Source: Mantamonas sphyraenae
Lineage: Eukaryota; CRuMs; Mantamonadidae
Direction: 5' to 3'
NCBI GenBank assembly: GCA_026936335.1
Contig: JAPMXV010000067.1
Location: 310,001 to 374,000 of the forward strand
DNA length: 64,000 nucleotides
Shown: positions 19,161-32,800 of the stretch, in pieces
How positions within the stretch are numbered: position 1 is the first letter of the stretch
Layout of the letters: each line of letters begins with the position of its first letter
The notes under the pieces: generated by a model
The model's database searches: none
What the model was told of the DNA's origin: nothing
The model's input: only the letters and a program-made list of their open reading frames with translations
Translations under genes and position numbers: made by a program

Positions 19161-21297
19161 ATGTCGCTCACGCATGCCGAGTCCGTGGACGGACCTGGGC
19201 CGCCCAACGAAGACGATCGCAACAGCACGGACAGAGGAGAGGTCAGCCCTCAGGCTAGCCGGACCATGACGTCCAGTCCCAGCCAGGGAACGTTTACAGA
19301 CGACGGCGATTTGAGAGCGCTGGTCATTTCGGAGCAGAACAAGCGCAGGGGAGAAGGCACAGACGAAGACGTGAGCCATGTGGCCGTGCCGGGCATGATT
19401 GATGGCACCATTGCAATGAGCAACAAGCGAGACCGGTCGCCCATGGTGCCGCAGATTGTGACGAACGACGAGGAGGAAGACGACGCACAAGGACGCAGCC
19501 GTCGGGACAGCGACAGTCACGCATCTCCTTCCAGGTCGCGTGAAGAGGTCGCAACAAGCCACTCGCAACTGCCTGGTCGCTCCACGTCCACCATGTCTCG
19601 CAGCAGCTTGGATGTGCCCGTCACATTCCAAAAGGTCACTACACGCACAGTGAGCACAGACACCAGCTTCAGCTACGACCACGTCTTTACACCCAACTCG
19701 GGCGAGACCATGGGCACCTGGCTCATGGACCAGATTGGCTCCTTCGACTTTGTCATTATTATCGTTTTTAAGGGCGCCTGGTAAGTTGGCCGTTTTCTCT
19801 GGAAGGATATTGTTTCTTCTTTTCGCCTCCACACCCGCGGCTGCTGGACAGACAGCGATGCGGTCCACATGCGACGGCGTTCGCTCCATTGCCCATGCCT
19901 ACGCGGATGTCCCTCGACAGCCGTCGCGCTTCCCGTGCACGATTCCCGTCGTTCGTCAACGGCTGACACGAGAAACGCACCGAAACGAATGTGTTGGTTG
20001 TTTGGGCACGACGGCAACAACTCTTCTCCACGCGCCACACGCTCCCCCAACACCCATACGCCTTGGACACTCGTCCCACAGGAACACCTATTGCCGCCAC
20101 TACCTGCGCCTGTGGAATTCTTTGTACAGCGACATCCGCAGCTTCGACGGCGAGTTGTTTGGCGTGTCCTCCCAAGGCGGCCGGGTCATGTCCGAGCTTG
20201 CGCAAGAGTTGGACCTGGACTATTGGCTCATCTCCGACGAGAAGCTGTGGTGGGCCGAACGCTTCCGCTGCGATGTACTGTGGAACGACACACCAGCTGC
20301 AGAGGCTCTGAGTGACCAGTTTGGCAGCGAGTACGAACACAAGCACGGCGTGCTCTATCCATCTGTGTTGGTGTTTCAAAAGTCCCCACGCAAACTACCC
20401 TTTTGCTGGTGGTCCTCGCCACACGAGTCCTACTTGTTGGATGCGGATGTGGGACGACCCATGCCCTCGTTTGTGTGGCACTGCGTTCAGTCCAGGCTGG
20501 GCCTCACCTCGGTCACCCTGCCCGAGTATGTGCCGACCACGGGCGTGCAGTCTGTCGACCGTTCCAAACTCAACTCCGAATGCTTCAACTGGGCCATCCT
20601 CACCTGCTGCTTCACCACAGACTCCTTCTACTGGAAGTCGAACCCGCTCGTGGAGCAAGACTTGGAACAGTACGAGCCGTTCAAAAAGACAAAGTTCATG
20701 ATTCAGATGTACCGCAACCAGCACAAGACATCGGTGGTGTCCAAGGACCAGCAGAACGCTTGCCGTGTCTTCCAGGCTGCCGTCGACGGCCTTGAGGTCA
20801 AGGCTCGGGCAAACAAGTCCACACGGCGACGTCTCAACAGCAACACAAGCGAACTACGTCGCCAAGAAGTGTCCAACCGTAGCCGACGGTCGACCAGCAA
20901 CGGCAGCAGCACGTCACGCAGCGGAAACAGTCCTGCCCTCAGTCCGCTGCCCACTCGCTACCGCCTCAGCACACAGAGTTCCCTGGACAGCTTGGCCAGC
21001 CATGCATCTCCAGCACCCGCCCAAGCCGCCCGTGGCAAGTGGGTGGTGCCACCGCGGCCCACACGCAAGGCTCCCAGCCGCTATGCCGTCTCTGCCAACG
21101 CCAACTCGGAAGCCACGTCCAAACCACAAACAGGCGGCGACGACAAAGCCAACGGCCACGAGAGCACAGAGGGGCGCAGCAACAGCTCCTCGCCCTCTCA
21201 GGCTGCACACAACGAGGTCCACGGGCGCTCTGAGCAGGACGTGTTCTCCACCTTGAGCCCAAACAAGTTGAAGAGGGCAAGGTCCGACGTGGTGTGA
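19161..21297 (+). CDS. Redoxin-like (AhpC/TSA fold) protein lacking the first active-site Cys
   Basis: Exons 19161-19780 and 20082-21297 encode 611 residues. The intron has GTAAGT and a GCTGACAC branch about 115 nt from the acceptor. Across the junction the protein reads FVIIIVFKGAW then NTYCRHYLRLWNSL. This resembles the strand-loop-helix FxRGxWCxxC of peroxiredoxin-like AhpC/TSA proteins. The first Cys is replaced by Asn, leaving WNTYC near residues 207-211. The following GELFGVSSQGGRVMSELAQ and DYWLISDEKLWWAERF fit the rest of that fold. The first 160 residues and the last 230 are Ser/Arg/Asn-rich and disordered. Without the usual peroxidatic Cys, a classical peroxidase mechanism is unlikely. 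A regulatory or thiol-exchange role using the remaining Cys is speculation. The start at 19161 is the first of several possible Met codons. Confidence 0.66.
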
Positions 21298-21346
21298 ACA
21301 CACACCCCCCCCCCAGTATGTACATTTTTGGTTTTCATCAACTCCC

Positions 21347-21853
21347 TTACCCTCGATACTGCGTCAAAATCAGCTGCAGGTGCCCCACTTGTCAGCTTGG
21401 GAAAATTGGCGCCAAAGCCTGTGCCCGTCGCCCCTATTCCTACGATAAGGGTGGCTTTGGTGCAGTCCACACGTCTCGCTGCCCATCCCTCTTGTCCCAT
21501 AGGTTGGTTCCCTACCTTTTTCACAGCCTCGATGTCCTTGCGACGCAGCACGCGCGATTTGTTGGTCAGGGCGTGTGCGTTCCCTTCCTCTGCCAGCTGG
21601 CGGATAAAGATGCAGATTTGCAGATAGATCTGTGGGTCAACGGAAGAGAGGCGCGGGCGCGAGGCAAAAGGGGGAATAGGGATGTGGGAGAGAGAGAACA
21701 GATGGTCAGAGAGAGAGAGAGAGTGGACACACTTCCGGCTTGACCCACCATGGCCTCAACCTCGCCAGACCCTCCAACACGCAACGAGCCGTTCCCATAC
21801 GCACGGAGCAGCTTGCGCAATGAGCGCTGTGGAAACGATTCGTGCTTGGTCAT
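21347..21853 (-). CDS. CENPW: CENP-W-like histone-fold kinetochore protein (81 aa, three exons)
   Basis: Exons 21853-21749, 21629-21516 and 21373-21347 encode 81 residues. Introns have donors GTGGGT and GTAGGG and branches CTGACC and GCTGACA. Joined, the C-terminal two thirds read IYLQICIFIRQLAEEGNAHA, then the helix linker NKSRVLRRKDIEAVKK, then LILTQYRG. CENP-W has the same order, with LLFVHRLAEESRTNA and a C-terminal AAAKVILKKSRG. The last exon supplies only eight codons and TAA, and it completes the terminal helix exactly. CENP-W pairs with CENP-T in the constitutive centromere network and binds DNA through a histone fold. Other small histone-fold proteins (CENP-X, Dpb3-type) are possible, but the LAEE segment and tail favour CENP-W. 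The stop lies 49 bp from the convergent redoxin-like stop. Confidence 0.74.
21710..21723. repeat. GA/CT dinucleotide run in CENP-W intron 1
   Basis: On the coding (minus) strand this is a CT run just upstream of the CTGACC branch candidate. It probably serves as a pyrimidine tract. Confidence 0.7.
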
Positions 21854-21908
21854 GTTTGATTTTTTGATTGTTTCATCAGCGCTGCTTGCACCTGCACACC
21901 TCACACCA

Positions 21909-24418
<2,510 letters not shown>

Positions 24419-27400
24419 TCAAATGTCTGTGGTCACCACACGGTCGCTGGCCTGTACCAGCAACAGCGGTGGCAGCGAGTCGGTCAACGTGGACAAGTCC
24501 TGATGGTACTCCTGCAGATCACGCACCTGCACGTTGGCCATGTTTGGCATGGTGATGAACAGAACCGCCGTCCGTTCGCTGTGCTTCAGAAGCAGCTCGT
24601 TCAACACCAGGTGGCGCTCGTTCGACGTCAGCGAACGGAAATTCAACTCCGGCTCTTCGCCCGAGCTCCTCTTGCTGTTGCTGTTGCTGTTGCTATTGCC
24701 GCTGCTCCCGCTGCTGTTCTTCTTGTACGAGCCGGATGATCGCTTGCCCTTGTCCCATGAGGTTGCATCCGCACCACTGCCACTGCCACTGTCACTGCCG
24801 CCGTGGTTCGCATTGGCACTCTCGCGCTGCACAACCAGACGATCGTAGCTGCGCAGATATGTGCCCTCGATGGGCACCACTACAATCTCGGCCTCGATGC
24901 GCAGATCGTCAAGCAGCTCTTGCAGGTTGCTCTTCTCCTCGGCCACCTGCTCGGGCGTGTCCACAAAATTGAGCACACGCAGGCGGGTGTTGTTCAGCCA
25001 CACGTCTGTCTGCGACACAATGTGGCCCAGCAGCAGCGCAAGGCTCACTGTGTCCTGGTCCGACCATCCTCCGTCCGACACAGCCCACACGTCGATTGTC
25101 GTCATTTGCTCACGACGCTCGCCAAAGAAGCCGCGCTCTGCACCCTGCTTGGCAATGGCTGCCTTGTCAAGCTTGTCAAAGTGTCGTGCAACCACAAGGT
25201 TCTTTTTCAGCACCGAGGCGTCGCGGACCATGGCGTAAAACTCCTCCATGTCACGAATGTTGCTGCCCTCCTCGCTGCCGCCGCCACTGCTGCTGCTGTT
25301 GTCGCGCAGGTGCGGAAACTGTTCCAGAATGGTGTACAGCTCGTCTTCCTTGCGCTTCTTGCGCAGCATCATGCTGGACGGCGTGTGTGGACGCTGGCCC
25401 TCGTTGCCCGGCTCGTAGAAGCCCACCACCACCGTGTTGGGCTTCATGCCTCCCAGACCGCACGTCAGCATCAGGTTTTGTGCACCGTTTCGCACTGTGG
25501 GCGCCACCACAACCTCTGTGAAGGCCTTGAACATGCTCAGCGACACAAGGTCCAGGTAGGCCTTTTGCAGCGAGGCAAGCTGTGCTGTGCAGTCCTCCAG
25601 CTGACCCGTGAGCACGTGGCCCAGCACAAACAGACCTCCCTTCTTCATGTTGTTGGAAAAGTCGATCAGGTTGTACGACGAGCGAGGGTTGGACACCAGC
25701 AGCAGCACCTGCGGACGCCAGTACTTGACGTGGCTCTTGCGCACGTCGAGACGCAGCAGGTACTTGCGCACCTGGTGGTAGATCAGAGCCTGCGAGATGT
25801 CGCCCCAGGACGCAGGCGGCGAGTGGTAGTGGATGTAGATGAAGAGGAGGATCATCACCACGCAGGAGAGGGCCGCGTACACGGCCTCCACGTAGAACAT
25901 GACAAAGAGGATGCCCAGCGCACCCAGAAGCGACGTTCCCCAATGGAAGTACTTGAAGTGGGGGCGGAAGTTTGGCGCACCGGTCACCGTCAATGCAAAG
26001 CACGCAAAGTTGACTGCAAAGTAGGAGATGAGAAAGAACATGGTGGCAATGGGCGCCACAATGTTCAGCTTGCCCACGACCAGGAAGGCCTGGATGAGGA
26101 ACCACGAGCACATGACCGCACGGCGCGGCTCGTCCGAGCTGCCCGAGCCCTTCTTGAAAGGTGCCAGCACAGGGATGAGATCGTCGCGGGCCAGGGCCTG
26201 CAGAATGCGAGAGGAGCCAATGATGGCGCCCAAAGCAGACGAGAGGGTGGCGCAAAAGATGCCAGCTGCAACGATCCAGGGCACAGAGACGCTCTGGAGG
26301 ATAAAGTAGTCGTGACGGAGGGCATGGTTGGTGACGGTGGATGCCAGGAGGACAACCAGAAACAGGTACATGACCAGGGTGGTGCCGATGGCGGCAAGGG
26401 TGCCGCGCGGGATGGAGCGACCCGGGTTTGCCAGATCACCACTCATGTTGGCGCCTGCCATGATGCCCGTGGTGGCCGGGAAGAAGATGGCAAACACGGT
26501 CTGGAATGACATCATGCGGCCACTCTCGTAGTCCAGGCTGTAGTTGGGGTCCAGGTTCTGGGCAAAAGTGGCGTCGCTGAACGAGGTGAAGCCGATGGCC
26601 ACGTTGGCCGGAGCAAAGATGAGCGAGCCCATGGACACGACAATGGCCACCATGAGGACGGCAAAGATGACAATGGAGGTTTTGGCAAAGGCCTCTGCGC
26701 CCACCAGGCAGATGACAGTGAGGAGTGCCAGGACCAGCGAGGCATACAGGAACTTGTACCAGTGGGTCTGGGGCAGCGTGTCGCCAAACGTGTGTGCCAG
26801 CGCATCGGTGAATCCCACCATGTACAAGGCTCCTGCAGCCACGTTGGCAAAGTAAAAGATGAGGCCGATGGAGCCTCCAAACTCGGGGCCAAGGGCACGG
26901 CTGATCATGTAGTACGCACCTCCTCCCTTCATCTTGCCATTGGTAGAAATGGCGGAAATGGAAAGGGTGGTCAGTGTGATCAGGGCGTAGCCAAGAAAGA
27001 ACATGCCAAACGTCTCGTACAAACCGGCCTACAGGCACATGGCGCACGCCGAGGCGGGCCACACATCGATGGGTGTGATTCGCACGGAAAGCACAGCCGG
27101 ACGTGTCAGTGTCGATGTTGCAAACGCGTGCGTGGCAGCGGCGGCGAGGCGAGGGAGCGAGCGTCGGAGGGAAGACCGAGCTTTGTTGCAGCAAACGGAC
27201 GCAGTGAGAGACGGCGCATGCAGCCGGCGGAGCAAGCGGTGTGTGATGAGCAGGCGTATGGGAACATGCACACAAGAAGGACACTCACCTGGCCAATTTG
27301 CCATCCCAGTCGCTCAAAGAGGATGACACCGAAAATGCTGAGCATGCACGGCACATACACACCCATGAAGGTGGAAAGACCGCCCGATGCAGCACCCTTG

Positions 27401-27613
27401 GACTGAATGGTTGAAGAACCATCTGCAGACGTTCCAGGGAGGCTCTGGTACGAATGAAAGTCGCTCTCGCTGCGGGAGAAAGGGCAAAGAGGTTGGCTGT
27501 TGTTAGCAGGTGCCAGGGGGTGGGTGTGACCTTGCTGACAAGACGGCGCAGTGGAAAACTAACGAAGAGCCACTGGTGAATTCTTGCATTCGTCGTTCTC
27601 GTGTGGACAACAT
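24419..27613 (-). CDS. SLC12A9: SLC12A9-like cation-chloride cotransporter family protein
   Basis: Exons 27613-27564, 27469-27289 and 27028-24419 encode 946 residues (human SLC12A9 is 914). The intron 1 donor is GTTAGT with a CTAAC branch. Intron 2 has GTGAGT and ACTGACAC. The first membrane helix is interrupted by intron 2 (ERLGWQIGQ joined to AGLYETFGMFFLGYALI). TLSISAISTNGKMKGGGAYY is the amino acid-polyamine-cation signature region. About twelve membrane spans end near residue 500. The cytosolic C domain carries SNPRSSYNLIDFSNNMKKGG and LGGMKPNTVVVGFYEPGN, both typical of this branch. SLC12A9 is an orphan transporter, so substrate and membrane are unknown. A poly-Ser/Asn insert lies near residue 860. 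The ATG is 37 bp below the MYB gene stop on the same strand. Confidence 0.9.
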
Positions 27614-27650
27614 GGAATGCGTGCGAGAAGAAATCCTTGCCTCCGCTGGC

Positions 27651-29342
27651 TCAGCGTCGCCCAAACGTCGACGTGGGAAACTTGAGCTCACTGGGAGTCA
27701 CATTTGTCCCACTGATGGTCTGTTGTTCGGAAATGGCTTTGATCTCCTGCTCCATTTCAGCAAGAATCGGCGGTTTCTTGCTGCTGAGCGAAGTGGAACG
27801 TTCGCGGCGGGTGACGATCTCCACTTCTGTCTTTTTCAACTGCGGGATGGCACAGGGCAGGAACGGAGGGGCGGGGTCAGTAACTGAACACACACACACA
27901 CACAGCAGGAGCGCGGAGGACCCCGTTGCGACGTACAGATCTGCGGTTGCGCTTGGACTCTGAGCCCGAGCGAGGGCGGCCATAGGGCTGGGGGTTGGAC
28001 GAGCTGCGTGCACGCTCGCCGACAGTGATGGGTTGGTCGTCTGTGGAGACGTCGGAACTGATGGAGGAGCTGCGTGCGCGACCTCCACTGCCTGGAGAGG
28101 AGACGGACTGCTGGGTCTCTTGGAACGGGGAATCCTGCTCCGGATGGGTGATGTCATGGATGCTTGTGCGTCCCGTCTGCTGGTTGGTTTCTTTGCGCTG
28201 CTGGCGGATAAAGTACTTTTGTGCATGGCTGGCCACTTGCACCGACGTGCGTGTCTGCACAAACTCGTTTGCAATCTTTTTCCACTCGCCACGGCCGTAC
28301 ACCTGCAGGCCACGCAGGAACAACCGGTGCTCCTCCTCTGTCCATGCCTTTCCTTTGCTCGATTTTTTCTTCTCCATGCGTCGCTTGGCTTTGCGCTCGT
28401 CAATGAACGCTGCCGGCCTTGTTGCCTCCCAGTCCGACATCCACACGCTGTGACGGTACTTGGGCAAAGAGATCTCGCCGTTGAGGATGGACTGCATGTA
28501 CGCGGGTGCAAACACGGGTGCACACAAGGTGTTTGGGGCAGAGGGGCGTTCGTGTCAGTGGGTAACGGAGAATTCGCACAAGCGCAGCAGGCTGGGCGCA
28601 GGGGACGCACCTGAACATCCTTGGCGAGCTCGTCATAGCTCTCTTTGATCTGCTCCGAGGTCTTTGTACAGTTGAGAAAGGTGCTGATCTTGTCCCAGCG
28701 ATCGGTGGGGCTGAGGTCGTGGAAGATGTGCAGGCCATTTTCAAACAGCTGCTTCTCTTCGGCAGACCACACGGGAGTGGACAGGGAGATGCCATCATCT
28801 GAATTGGATGCGTGTTTCACGTCCTCCACAGAAAGAGGAAACTGTTTGCGGTCGGTGACGAGAGCGTGCGCTTGCGGAACGTCGTCTTCGTCCATGCCGT
28901 CGTCGTTGAGCCTGCTCAGCGAGTGTGTGGCTTCGTCGCCAAAGCTGCTGTCTGTGCTGCCGCTCATGGTGGACGACGTGGTCACGTTCGACTCTGTCGA
29001 ACCGACCATGGCCAGAAGTGTGGAAGGCACCGAGCTGCCTGTGCTGCCCGTCGATTCGGTGGACATGGACAACTTTAGGAAGCCGTCGTCCTCGTCTGCC
29101 AGGACACACCAACGAGACACAACCAACGCGTGTGAGCACAATCCATGGTACGCCGTTCTCCTCTCACACTTACCGTCGTTGTCCATGGACAAGCTCTGAA
29201 GAAACTGCACACCAAAGCGCACCACCTCTTTGTACGTGCGCGTGCCCACATGGCGCGTCACAGCCTCCCAGTCATGCACTCCGTACTCGCCCAGGGCTTC
29301 CAGCAAACGTGTGCGCTCGTCCGCTCGCAATGGATTGGACAT
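27651..29342 (-). CDS. SHAQKYF-type MYB transcription factor with three SANT-like domains
   Basis: Exons 29342-29174, 29095-28611, 28491-27937 and 27839-27651 encode 465 residues. The third repeat (about residues 266-315), [20 protein letters not shown] to [12 protein letters not shown], carries the SHAQKYF motif of plant and amoebozoan one-repeat MYB factors that bind TATCC/I-box-like sites. A second SANT domain ([17 protein letters not shown] to [14 protein letters not shown]) lies near residues 165-218. A third SANT-like segment starts at residue 7 ([20 protein letters not shown]). Ser-rich linkers separate them. Introns use GTAAGT, GTGCGT and GTACGT; introns 2 and 3 have ACTGAC branches. 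In-frame ATGs also occur at 29432 and 29402. I chose 29342 because a TTAAATATA element lies about 50 bp upstream on the coding strand. Confidence 0.88.
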   Translation of the reverse strand: MSNPLRADERTRLLEALGEYGVHDWEAVTRHVGTRTYKEVVRFGVQFLQSLSMDNDGKCERRTAYHGLCSHALVVSRWCVLADEDDGFLKLSMSTESTGSTGSSVPSTLLAMVGSTESNVTTSSTMSGSTDSSFGDEATHSLSRLNDDGMDEDDVPQAHALVTDRKQFPLSVEDVKHASNSDDGISLSTPVWSAEEKQLFENGLHIFHDLSPTDRWDKISTFLNCTKTSEQIKESYDELAKDVQVRPLRPACCACANSPLPTDTNAPLPQTPCVHPCLHPRTCSPSSTARSLCPSTVTACGCRTGRQQGRQRSLTSAKPSDAWRRKNRAKERHGQRRSTGCSCVACRCTAVASGKRLQTSLCRHARRCKWPAMHKSTLSASSAKKPTSRRDAQASMTSPIRSRIPRSKRPSSPSPLQAVEVAHAAPPSVPTSPQTTNPSLSASVHAARPTPSPMAALARAQSPSATADLYVATGSSALLLCVCVCSVTDPAPPFLPCAIPQLKKTEVEIVTRRERSTSLSSKKPPILAEMEQEIKAISEQQTISGTNVTPSELKFPTSTFGRR

Positions 29343-29863
29343 GAACCCCAAAGGAGATGGCTTTTGCGATGCAGCGCGACGTCGGCCAGCTATATTTAAC
29401 ATGCTCGGGCATACGGTCGAGATGCGGGTCATAAACGTACCCGAACATTCTCAACATGTCACGAGCTAGATTCCAAGACATGGCAAATGCGCCAGGACGG
29501 ACCTGGGGCAATTCGCGGACTGCCTGCGCCTGTGTTGCCTCCCTACCTCTTTGATTCACCTTGCCTTGTCTCTCTGCATGTGTCCAGTGTCCCGTTTGTG
29601 TATGGTCCCCACCCAATCGTGTGTGCACCCCTGCTTCTGGCTTGCTTGCGCCCGGTAGCCGACGCCAAAAAGGAACATGCAATTCGCGCTCAGCTCCATT
29701 CCCTCTCCACCTCCCCTTGCCCCTCGTTCGCCATGCTCCATGCACCGCGTGCGACGGGAAAGCACCAACGCAAATGAAACACAAATCAAACCACAAGAAG
29801 AAGCTCCCGCACGATCTTGATTTGATGATGGTTCATTTTCAGAGAGAGGAACGATGGCGGAAA
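29343..29863. other. 521-bp gap between P4-ATPase stop and MYB start
   Basis: This stretch holds the MYB promoter region, with a TATA-like TTAAATATA on the minus strand at about 29399-29391. Near the other end lies the presumed 3' end of the P4-ATPase transcript. I recognise no gene or RNA in it. The open reading frames here have no family signature. Confidence 0.6.
29391..29399 (-). promoter_or_regulatory. TATA-like element upstream of MYB gene
   Basis: TTAAATATA on the minus strand, about 50 bp before the chosen MYB start. It is one of few AT-rich blocks in this GC-rich window. Function is inferred from sequence and position only. Confidence 0.3.
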
Positions 29864-32800
29864 TCAAGCGTCGCCGACACCCTGACCCTTGGTGGCAGCA
29901 CCGTCTTCGTTGTTGACAGACAGGGTAGCCATCTCGGTCTGCATAGCGTCGTCGAGCTTGCCGCGAGCGCGCAGGTTCTGCAGGATCTGCGCGTCGGTGG
30001 GGCGGTAGTTGCGGAAATAGTAGGAGAGCACGTAGTCGGGGAGCAAGCACATGACAGGCACCAGCAGCAGCATGAGGTAAAAGAGAGGCTGGTCGATCCA
30101 CATGGCCCACACGTTGTACATGTTGGGGAAGGCCTGCAGCGAGTTGAGCACGCTGATGAAAAACACGTAGAAGGCCAGCGAGCCCCAGATGCCAAAGTGT
30201 GTCAACTTTGTCCAGTACTGCGTGACCAGACACAGCTTCAGGGTCACTGTCAGCACGGCGTATGTGCAGGTCAGCGTTCCCATGGACCACATGCCTACAG
30301 ACAGGCCGTCGCTGCGCACAATGTCGTTGAAGTCAAACACGTAGTAGGTGCTGAAGAACAGCACAAACGAGTGCCAGATGGCCGTGCCCAACCAGATGAG
30401 CAGCGAGCGCGCATTGAACATCTTCCCTTGCTGGATCTCCCGGTATGCAAACGGGAAGCGCTGGATGAGCTCCCGGCTCAGATCCTGCTCGAAGCAGCCG
30501 GTCAGGAAGATGGGAAGAGAGGTGAAAAAGATGTTGAACGCAGACAGGAGGTAGGAGTGGTACAACGTCTGGCCCGTCCAGCCGTCGTAGATTGAAAACC
30601 AGAACTGCGGAAAGGTGAAGGCCAGGTTCTTGTAGAACGAGTACTGGATGATCATCACAATGCGCAGGTAGGACCAGCGTCCATGCTTGGCCAGCAGCGG
30701 GCGCAGGTGGCGGAACTCGGTGATGGCGTAGTCCGACGCACGCGCGGCCTGAGTGCCCTCGCGTCCAAAGATGCCCACGCCCACGTGTGCCTCCTGGATC
30801 ATGGACACGTCGTTGGCGCCGTCTCCCACGGACAAACAGATCGTCTTGCCCCAGGTCTTGATGAGACGCACGACCAGCGCCTTTTCCAGGGGGGTCACAC
30901 GGCAACAGATGACACTCTTGCACACGCTGGTCAGCTGCATCAGCAGAGGAGCACGCTCACGCAGGGCCCAGCCCAGCGAACGGCCACCAATCACGAGTGC
31001 GAGCGGGTTCTTGGGCGGCTTGTCCGGGTTGGTGTACATCTTGGCCCACTTGAGAAGCATTTTGCCGACGTCTTCGGTGGCAGGGCCCGCAGGCACTTCC
31101 AGAAGCTCCATGTCGTCCACGAGCAGCTTGGAGCTGTAGCCAATGTTGATGGCCGTCTCCTGCTTGTCGCCCGTGAGCACCCACACGTGGATGTTGCAGT
31201 CCAGCAGGTACTGGATGGTCTCAGCAACCTCCTCCTGCAGCTTGTCCTCGATGGCCGTGGCACCGAGCAACTTAAAGTCACGCTCCATCACATCCGACGC
31301 CGTTTCCATCTTCTGGCGGCGTGCGTCGATGCTGGCGTTGGCTTCAATCCACATGCGTTCCCAGTCCAGGAACTCGCGCTCGGACAGCTCACGCATGCAT
31401 ACAACCAGGGTGCGCAGACCCTCCTTGGCCATGGTGGCCAGGTGCTCGTCTGTGTTGCTCTGCAGCTGCTGGTTCGAGTCGTTGGCCAGGCGGTCAAACA
31501 TGATGTTGTCGGCGCCCTTTGCGTACAAGGTCACGGTGCCGTTCTCATCCCGCACAATGATGCTCATGCGACGACGGGCCGAGGAAAACTCGATGATGGC
31601 CAGCACCTCAAAGATGTGTTCCTGGCCGTGGATTTCCACCGTCAGGGTGGTGGTGGTCTTGCGCGTCAGAGCGTAGCCACACGACTCGGCTGCACGCAGC
31701 AGGGCGGCCTCGTCGGGCGACTGGGCCTGGTAGATGATTTGATCGGTCTTGGGGTCGCGCTCGGGCACGGCGGTGTGGCAGAGGCAAAGGCAGAGCAAAA
31801 AGTGGTGGATTTGAGCCTGCAGCTCTGCGTTGCCGCTTGCGTGTGCACTGGCGATGGTACTGGCAGAGAACATGAGACCATTGATGGAGCACTTGGCAAA
31901 CTCCATCTTGTTTTCCGTCAGGGTGCCGGTCTTGTCTGAAAAGATGTACTCGATCTGGCCGAGCTCCTCGTTGAGGTTGGACGTCTTTGCAGTCATGTGC
32001 ACGACCTGCTTGCCTGCACGTGAGGCATCCAGTTCGATCTTGCCCTTGCTCTTGTTCTTGCGGATCTTGCTCAGGCGCGAGGGCTTCTGGGCAATCAGCG
32101 GGGCGTCGCCCTCGTCAAACTCGGTGGTGAGATCGAGGTCGACCTCCATAAACTTGACCTGCACCAGACGCACCAGCTCAAGGGTAACGACCAGCGAGAT
32201 GGGAATCATGGTGTTGAACAGGATGAAGTAGGTGAAGAAGTTGCGAATGGCAAACTGGACGGGCTCGAGCTCGAGGCCACCGATGTAGCCCATAACGCGC
32301 ACCTCCTGGTCCTGGAAGAAGCCCGAAAAGACGGCGGCGACGAGGCAGCAGGCCATCTGGAAGGCAAAGATGAGGATGACGTACTTGTTGAGGCGGCGCT
32401 CGGTTGTGGAGAGCTTGGAAGGCGAAGGCTGCTGGTTGAGGAAGATCTTTGTGTCGACACCGGTGTAGACAACAATGCCGTAGGCAAAGGCGGTGTTGCG
32501 CAGACGAGCGCCGCGCAGAAGCAGATTCTTTGCGCTGAGGGGCTCGTAGCTGACCACGGCCTGCGAGACCACAGCGCTATCGGCCTCGACACTGGCCATC
32601 TGAGCATGGCTTGGGCGCACGAGCTCGCTGCTGAAGCGGCCATTGAACTCAAAGAGGTGCTCGTTGGGCGGCTCGCAGCTGATACTGCCTTGGATCTGAG
32701 TGACCTCCTGCTCGGTGCGGAAACGCAGAGTCGATGTCATGGAACGGCGCATCTTGAGGTTTGTTTCGCTGCAGATAGACGCGTGCGGGAGGTAGGAGGT

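Noticed and set aside
19265-19267. Alternative ELOF1 start (ATG followed by GTCCGG) overlapping a plus-strand ATG, a second CATG pair
   Set aside because: GTCCGG is a poorer donor than GTTTGT at 19131, and using it would place the ELOF1 start about 100 bp inside the redoxin-like coding sequence. It cannot be fully excluded without cDNA.
24803-26509. 568-codon open frame on the plus strand opposite the SLC12A9-like gene
   Set aside because: It is antisense to a well-conserved transporter, is His/Gln-rich as expected of a reverse-strand shadow, and has no family motif. The same applies to 40060-41850, 46625-48241 and 30683-31939.
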